Below, in pieces: positions 57,850 to 64,000 of a DNA stretch of 64,000 nucleotides. Location: the NCBI GenBank assembly GCA_949128115.1, contig OX421965.1:48723257-48787256 (forward strand). Direction: 5' to 3'. This DNA comes from Anaspis maculata. Its lineage: Eukaryota > Arthropoda > Insecta > Coleoptera > Scraptiidae. The position numbers and the translations under genes are program-made. The notes beneath the pieces are model-generated. The model made no database searches, was not told the origin of the DNA, and saw only the letters and a list, made by a program, of their open reading frames with translations. The first letter of the stretch is position 1. The number at the start of each line of letters is the position of its first letter.

Positions 57850-58740
57850 GCGAAAATGTGCGGAAAATACGTTTAAAAATTGGTCCGGACGACATTGTGT
57901 GCCGTCGTGTCGATGATGACCAGTGAGAACAACGCATTGTTTTATTGTTCTGGAACTTTCAATAGGTTCCGATTTGGAAACTTTGAAGCAAAATCTCTCA
58001 TGTGCACGGTCACGCTGGACGTACCTACCGACTATCTCAGTATCTTACGAGTTTCATCATCTCCTGGGAACAATGGGGTCCAACAGGTCAACCGATAGAT
58101 ACTTGGCACAATAAGGATAAGGAAGGAATCCTTCTGGTTGACCAATACCTAGATGACGGTACGGTCACCCGTACAAAATAGAACAAGGGATGTAAATATT
58201 GGCCCTCGATCTGGAAACAATATGAACTGCGCAAATTATGCAGTTCTAGGTATATGCCAATCGCTTAAGGTACCTACTTGTTCTAAAGCCGAATACAAAC
58301 TCTGGATATTTCGCACCGCATCATCTTAAGGTTCCGGAATCAAAGCTCAAGCAGGCAAGCATTGTGTTTGCTCTTTTTGCTAAAGTTGCGATTGCCGTCG
58401 AACAATGTTGCATAAGGATTTATCTTGAATATCCCATATTCCATATTTATCTTTTAAATTCAGAGCCAGGACTTTTTGAAGAAGTAATAAAATGGCAAGC
58501 TCGGGGGCTACGACTACGATTGATGAGCACCCACAACAGCAACCACCGGTAGCGGCCATCAGCCGTTGCCGTAGGCCCCAGCGCTTCAGCTTGCTACTTT
58601 TCTTTGATTCAGAAAGTCCTAGTTCTGAATATACAACGCGAAGACCGGGATGTAAAATACTCTTGCGAGGTCTCATGCCATTCCAATACATTCGAGTGCA
58701 AACGCACTAAACGCAGTGATTCTAAATCGTTCGCGAAAGC
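57850..58740. other. Unassigned sequence
   Basis: No recognisable gene. Short open frames near 58364-58710 occur on both strands without a domain. Confidence 0.4.
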
Positions 58741-58744
58741 TGGA

Positions 58745-58860
58745 GATCCCAATGAGCGAGTAGAACACATCTGCACAATTGGCGGATGTGCCGACTTTCC
58801 AGAGCATGCCGGTATATGCGCGAATCTGATGCACATTTCTGGAAGCCACGGCGAATCTAC
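58745..58860 (+). mobile_element. Degenerate LTR fragment
   Basis: ACACATCTGCACAATTGGCGGATGTGCCG, read in parts, matches the middle of the Gypsy-like LTR (ACACATCTGTCCATTTGGGC, then GGAGGTGCG and CCAGA blocks). Strongly diverged and short. Confidence 0.4.
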
Positions 58861-58889
58861 TGGCGGGTTATGCTGGAATATGGAATATT

Positions 58890-60250
58890 TATTTATTTAT
58901 CAAATTTTCATATACAAAAAAGGTATAACAAACATCCAACGGTCCGAGGGCCAATTACAGGATGAAAACTAGAGAAAGTGAGTGTTGAAATAAACCGGTA
59001 GATACCTACTTGGCATCACAATAAGTAAGAAACCTTTCCGGTTGACCAATAGATTTTATACATAAATATCAAAAAGTAAAAACAAAATTATATACAATGA
59101 AAAGATTTAAGTTAGACACGTACTTAAAACACTAGCATGCAGGAAAACATTTTAAGCATTGGTGACATTCTGACCTTTTTAGAGCGTTACTTCGAGGAGT
59201 CGGTCTGGTCTGTCAGTATGTTGAAAGCGTTGTTCCATCTCGAAGACAGTCTGGGAACCCTATACCTACTTGATGCGACCCAAAAGGCTGGGGCAGTCAA
59301 TAAGGCCGCCGATGAGCTTATACTGAATGGCACAGGATCTACGTCCTCCTGCCTTCAAGAGACGGCAAATCAAATCTCTCCAGCAGTACATCATGTGGAA
59401 CACCGTGAGCGGGATAAAAGCCATCCACCCGAGCATCCACCATACCAAAGGCAGCCTTCAAAAACCGCCGCTGTACTTACTCGAGCTGAAAGCTATGAGT
59501 CTTATAAATTGGGTCCCAGATAATGGAGTCATACTCCAATCTAGACCGAGCAAATGCGGTGTACAGTGAACACAAAGCATGGTCTCCAAAACCGGACCCA
59601 TTACGTAGAACCAGACCGAGACTCCGGACCGGCGCGGGCCGGAAAGCGTCCCATCTTCAACGGGTTTGGCAAAGTAAATTTAGGATCAAATGTGACACCC
59701 AGGTCCAGCACAAAATCAGGCCTCTGCAGAATTGCCTCACCAAGACAGTAGCTGTACTCAACGGCTGATAACTTGCGGGTATATAACATGACATTACACT
59801 TTGATGCATTAATGGAGAGACCGTTGACACCGCACCACTCACGAACCAAGTCCAGGTCGCTCTGAAGACGCTCACAATCGGGCAATGACCTAACCTCACA
59901 GAAGAGCTTCAAGTCGTCCGCATAAAGAAGGGATTCCACCAAAATCCGGGAGACGATGTCGTCGATAAACACAATGAAAAACAATGGGCCCAGAACAGAG
60001 CCCTGAGGCACTCCCGATGTCTGCGGATAGAACTGCGGCCTGTAACCGTTCTACTGAACAAACTGACTCCTTCCACCAAGATACGATTTCACAAGTCGCA
60101 CTAGGGCGTCGGAGAAACCGATTTTTTAAAGTTTGGAACACAAAACACCGTGGTCAATGCTACCGAATGCTCTGGTCAGATCTGTAGGTATGATCACATC
60201 AACCTGACCGTCCCTGACCTGGACCTCTCCCGTTCAAGACCTCCACAATA
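58890..60250 (-). pseudogene. Jockey-like LINE fragment (reverse transcriptase, damaged)
   Basis: On the minus strand: AFGSIDHGVLCSKL near 60170 (RT block with the DHxxL signature), then VPQGSVLGPLFFIVFIDDI, the catalytic YADDLKLF, the LSINASKCNVMLYTR block, and the PDFVLDLGVTFDPKF block. Further downstream a piece at 59448-59266 contains GLIDCPSLLGRIK, typical for the C-terminal end of Jockey-type ORF2. Stops (near 60128 and 60052) and frame changes separate these pieces, so it cannot make a full protein. The 3' boundary near 58890 is approximate. Confidence 0.8.
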
Positions 60251-60297
60251 AGCGAGACGAGAGTCACGAGACATGACGACTTATTCTTATTGAGCTA

Positions 60298-61473
60298 TAC
60301 AGGGTGATTCATGAGTGACCTTACATAGGCTAATGGGAGATAGAGGACTTCGAGGCGAGTCAGAGTCCACTGAAGAAATTTTGTTTTCTCCATTGGTTAC
60401 GAAGATACAGGGTGTTTCGTGTGATTCGTATGAAACTTTGATAAGCAATATTTCTGAAACGGCTAGAGATATTTTCTTGAAATTCACCAGTAATAATTCT
60501 CTATTGGAACTCACCCTGAAGCCATACTGGGTAAGTCAAAATCCAGGGCCGGGATTAAAAAAATGTGCCCCTTTTTTATTTGATCAAAAAGTATATTTTC
60601 TGACAGCTTTTCTGAAAAGCTGCTATCGGATTCGAAAAGCTAAGGAAAAATGCTTCAAGAATCACTCCTCAATTTAGATGGCACACCTAAACCGTTTCGA
60701 CATAAAAATGGAAAGTGAAATTTATGGGTAAGTTTCCATTTTTGACCGGACACAATCGACTCATTGTTTGATTGAATCCATTCAAATTCATTTTTCAGCT
60801 TGTCTCTGTGGAATAGAAGGGCTTGGTAGGAAGAAAAATTCCATAGCCGAATATTTTTTTCACGACCAAATCCGGTCCAATTTTGGTTTCACTCTCGATT
60901 TTGTCATAAAAAAAAATGGTCGGCTCTGGAATTTTTCTTTCAACCAAGCTCTTCTACTCAACAGAGACAAGCCAAAAAATGAATTTTGATGAATTCAATC
61001 AAGCAATGAGTCGATTATGTCCGGTCGAAAATGGGAACTCACCCACAAATTTTACTTTTAATTTTATTGTCGAAACGGTTTAGGTGTGCCATCTGAATTG
61101 AAGAGTGATTCCTGAAGCATTTTTCCTCAGTTTTTTGAATCCGATAGCAGTTTTTCATAAAAGCGGCCAGAAAATGTACTTTTTGATGAAACAAAAAAGG
61201 GGCACCTTTTTTCTAGCCCGGCCCTGAATTTTGACTTATCCGGTATGGCTTCGGGATGAGTTCCATCAGAGAAATATTACTGGTGATTTCCAACAAAATA
61301 CCTTTGGCCGTTTCAGAAATATGGCTTATCAAAGTTTCATACGAAACATACAAAACACCCTGTATCTTCGTAAACATTGGAGAAAATAAAATTTCTCCAG
61401 TGGATCCTGACTCGCCTCGAAATCCTCTATCTCCCATAAGCCTATGTAAGGTCACTCATGAATCACCCTGTAT
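60298..61473. mobile_element. Fold-back palindrome, about 1.18 kb
   Basis: The left end TACAGGGTGATTCATGAGTG pairs with CACTCATGAATCACCCTGTA on the right, with TA outside both. The arms match for about 550 bp each: ACCTTACATAGGCTAATGGG, GATACAGGGTGTTT, CGTTTCGACA.AAAAT and the GACAAGC..AAAATGAATTT block occur on both sides, meeting near 60890. It has no transposase. The arms carry mirror-image open frames that are not genes. Confidence 0.9.
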
Positions 61474-61479
61474 AGAAGA

Positions 61480-63500
61480 CTAACTGACGACTCGAATATG
61501 CCGAAGAACGTATGGAATGTTCTCGAAGGTAATATAACACTCGGATTATACAGAGTGGTCCATCCTAGCGTAATTATCCCATAGCGGTCTTACCGTTCAA
61601 GATAGAGAAAAAGATGTAATTACAGAAAAGTTATATGGTTTGATGAGACCTATAACCTAAAATTATTTTCAACTAAACTGCTTGACAATTGAACTGCAAC
61701 ACCTAAAAATTAGGTGCGTTTTCAAATTGAGATAGCTCGAAAAATATCTGACGGATTCCAGAAATTCAGGCATGTGAGGAAAGATCATTTCTTTGACTAT
61801 CGGGTGCTGGTATTGATGATAAGTTTGATTGCACAATTTGTCATATACAGGGTGCCAACGGAGAGCGTGCAGATATGGGCAATCTTTCACCTTGTACAAC
61901 TTTCGAAATAAAAGTCCGAGATTTTTTCTATTGCCTGCTTTTGAAAGGTTGAATCATTATGCCAAAACGGTTTTGGAATTTTCACCTTAACATTTTTTTT
62001 TTTCGAAAAATTGTAACGATTTTATTTTCCGCGCGAGGTGTAGTCTACTTTGTGTGTAGGTACGTAGGTACTTAGGTACTAAATTACAGAGTAGGTACCT
62101 AGGCATTTCAAATAAATCGCACGTGAACCGATAAGAGCTGGTGTTCGGCTCAGAGGCATCGAGATAGAAGCGAACGGTTTTTGAGTGGGGTTTCTTTCAA
62201 TAGACGATGAAAAAGAGACGTCGTATAAAATTCACGTGAATATTTAAAAATCCCTGGCCATCGTGGATTTTCCGAATTTTGGTGGGCCATCCGTGCCAGA
62301 TCTGACCAGATTCTTCTTTGAAATAAGTGCCCGGTGTGCTGGGGTAAGATATTTATTGATTAGGTATTCAAATAGGTACAAAATATCAATTTTAGGTCCA
62401 ACCTCCAACTCCGACTTCCACGTGTAAAAATTATATGTATGTCCACGTCGAAATATCGTGAAATTCCGTCTATCTGTCTGCAAGGTCTAAGGCAGGATCG
62501 AGAAATCCGCACGACGACGTACACGCAACTTTATTTATCGATATCATCATTCATCTTTATTCATCTTCACTTTTTAACAACGGTTCCATCATCTGTATTT
62601 CCACATCTGTATTTTCTCCACCACGCTGTACACCCGTCAGCATTTGTCAGCATCGCCGTGACGCCGACAGAAATCTTCTTGTCCCTGCTGGAGCTACGCA
62701 TTGTCTCGAAATTCTCCTCGATAGGACTCCGTCCGCAATCTGACCGAGACGTCAGCACCAAGCAGCGAGACAGCAATATTTTCCGAGGCACATTCCAGGG
62801 CGACGCTCCTGTCCGTGAGAATTTTACAATAATTATCCACTAACCTTAGGAATTTAAGTATTTTAGAGAACAGTATACGTACCAATTTTTATTTCCGCAC
62901 AAGGTTTGCGCCTAAAAACTGACACCGATTACTTGGGCCCAAGATTTCTGTGACAGACGTCACTATTTAAGATAGGTCGTAGCTTGTAGTTTCTTTAATT
63001 TACAAAAATGCCCGGGGGGTGTGTTTGATAAGTTCTCACTATTGAGCTTCTCGCGTCCAAGGATTGTCGTCACGGGACGGCTCTCAGGATTAACAACGAT
63101 ACGCTACGAATAAATACGAAATTATTTCACTCAGTTCAACATTTCTAAAAATTCATATATCAACATTTATTATTATACAAAACCAATCTTAATTTTCATT
63201 AAATAGTCAAAACTAAAATTTTGTTGTAACTCTTTAATTACTCTCAACTCAATAGTTGTCCTTCACTTTAACATCTACTTCAGTTTTGCTTAGTAGCTAC
63301 GTCTCACTATAGCACGTTTGGGTTGGGGTAAACCAGGGTAGACTCCCCCGAAATAAAGCTTCACACCAACATTCCTGGTTGGCGCGATATAAATTTATGT
63401 TGTGTGACGTGCAAGAAAAAACCCACGACCCGCTCTAACCAAAAAGCTGAGTGCCGTTCGCCAAATGTAGTGGAATTTTCCAAAAATAAGAAAAGGACAT
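61480..63500. other. Unassigned sequence, possible retroelement 5' region at right
   Basis: No gene recognised. An ATACAGGGTGCCAACGGAGA end near 61850 looks like another TA-flanked repeat terminus. The open frame at 62439-62843 has no domain. Sequence after about 62950 may belong to the LTR of the element starting at 63921, but its boundaries were not found. Confidence 0.35.
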
Positions 63501-63510
63501 TGCATAAAAA

Positions 63511-63528
63511 TGGCGCCCTAACGTCTAG
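63511..63528 (+). promoter_or_regulatory. Possible tRNA-Lys primer binding site
   Basis: TGGCGCCCTAACGT resembles the complement of an insect tRNA-Lys 3' end (TGGCGCCCAACGT) with one inserted base. It lies 410 bp before a gag-like start. No LTR end (CA) lies directly before it, so this is weak. Confidence 0.25.
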
Positions 63529-63920
63529 GCCGATTAAAGTGTAGGATTTCTTGGAGAGTTGAAAGTAAAATTTCGAAGAAAATTTTCTCACTTCTAGCAG
63601 TGATAGAATATAGTGGTTTTATCGTGAAGGTGCGTTTCATCGTGCGGATGAAATAGATACATTTTTCCAGAAATTTCCGTAATTTTTTTTTTGTGTTAAT
63701 TGTAAATTGTTTTACCCACGTTCGTACATCGTAGGTACCTATAGTGCCTTAAAATTTTTTGCATCGGTTAATCGTTTTCTTCAGGTCATTCCCTTATCTA
63801 TAGTTTTTGTTGCGGACTTGTTTAATTTATTCTTAGAAGTCCTTATTGCTCTTCCTTATCTAAAATTATCTCTTTTTAATTTTTCGAGTATTTTAATAAT
63901 TACCTCCAATTAAAAAAAAA

Positions 63921-64000
63921 ATGGATCCATCTTTCAAAGCGGTTCATTTATTGAATGATGAATTAAACTATGAGCTACGAATTCGAAAGGTAATCTCAAG
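63921..64000 (+). CDS. Start of a gag-like retrotransposon ORF (runs off the window)
   Basis: ATG after an A-rich stretch opens MDPSFKAVHLLNDELNYELR and continues in frame to the window edge. LLxDELxYELRIR is a motif I associate with the first residues of gag-like or SAP-type retroelement proteins in arthropods. Only 26 residues are visible, so this could also be the first exon of a host gene. Confidence 0.35.
   Translation, partial: MDPSFKAVHLLNDELNYELRIRKVIS

Noticed and set aside
60315..60677. Protein of 120 residues inside the 60-61 kb palindrome
   Set aside because: A mirror-image frame exists in the other arm (61213-61455), as expected for a palindrome, and there is no known domain.
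62439..62843. 134-residue open frame
   Set aside because: No recognisable domain, and overlapping frames on the other strand are of similar length.

Overview
The window is eukaryotic, AT-rich, intron-containing DNA from an arthropod, almost certainly an insect. The evidence is an insect-specific odorant receptor gene, a CAPA/pyrokinin neuropeptide precursor, and Ty3/Gypsy, R1/Jockey-like and R2-like retroelements. The CAPA peptides (one ending in LRV-amide, plus a WFGPRL-amide) suggest Hemiptera, perhaps a scale insect or aphid relative. That placement is inference; the order cannot be fixed from the sequence alone.

Five protein genes can be assembled exon by exon with matching splice phases. 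(1) 3348-5044 (+): a monocarboxylate transporter-like (SLC16/MFS) gene whose first coding exon is not seen and probably lies left of the window. (2) 6567-10703 (+): a complete tandem paralogue of 567 aa. (3) 16415-22721 (+): a HemK/PrmC-type glutamine methyltransferase (HEMK1-like, 347 aa) with a 5-kb intron full of repeats. (4) 37527-29168 (-): a CAPA neuropeptide precursor of 178 aa in two exons 7.8 kb apart, with a TATA box upstream of the signal-peptide exon. (5) 42197-43687 (+): a four-exon odorant receptor of 397 aa whose stop codon lies in the TTAA at the edge of a palindromic mobile element. The genes have unrelated functions; only the two transporters form a family cluster.

Most of the rest is mobile DNA. 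There is a striking number of long fold-back palindromes (7.5, 12.2, 18.2, 27.9, 30.3, 35.4, 36.1, 40.8, 43.7, 46.5 and 60.3 kb). One 1-kb family is present once intact (12175-13222) and once split by a second, 1.5-kb palindrome (46554-49078). Two non-autonomous hAT elements have perfect 8-bp target duplications. A solo LTR has a 4-bp duplication, and at least four broken copies of the same LTR family are scattered through the window. A 5'-truncated LINE with an open reading frame has a 14-bp duplication. Two further LINEs are decayed, and minisatellites lie at 17.1 and 54.0 kb. No rRNA, functional tRNA or CRISPR array was found. All exon boundaries are read by eye from splice signals and reading-frame continuity.
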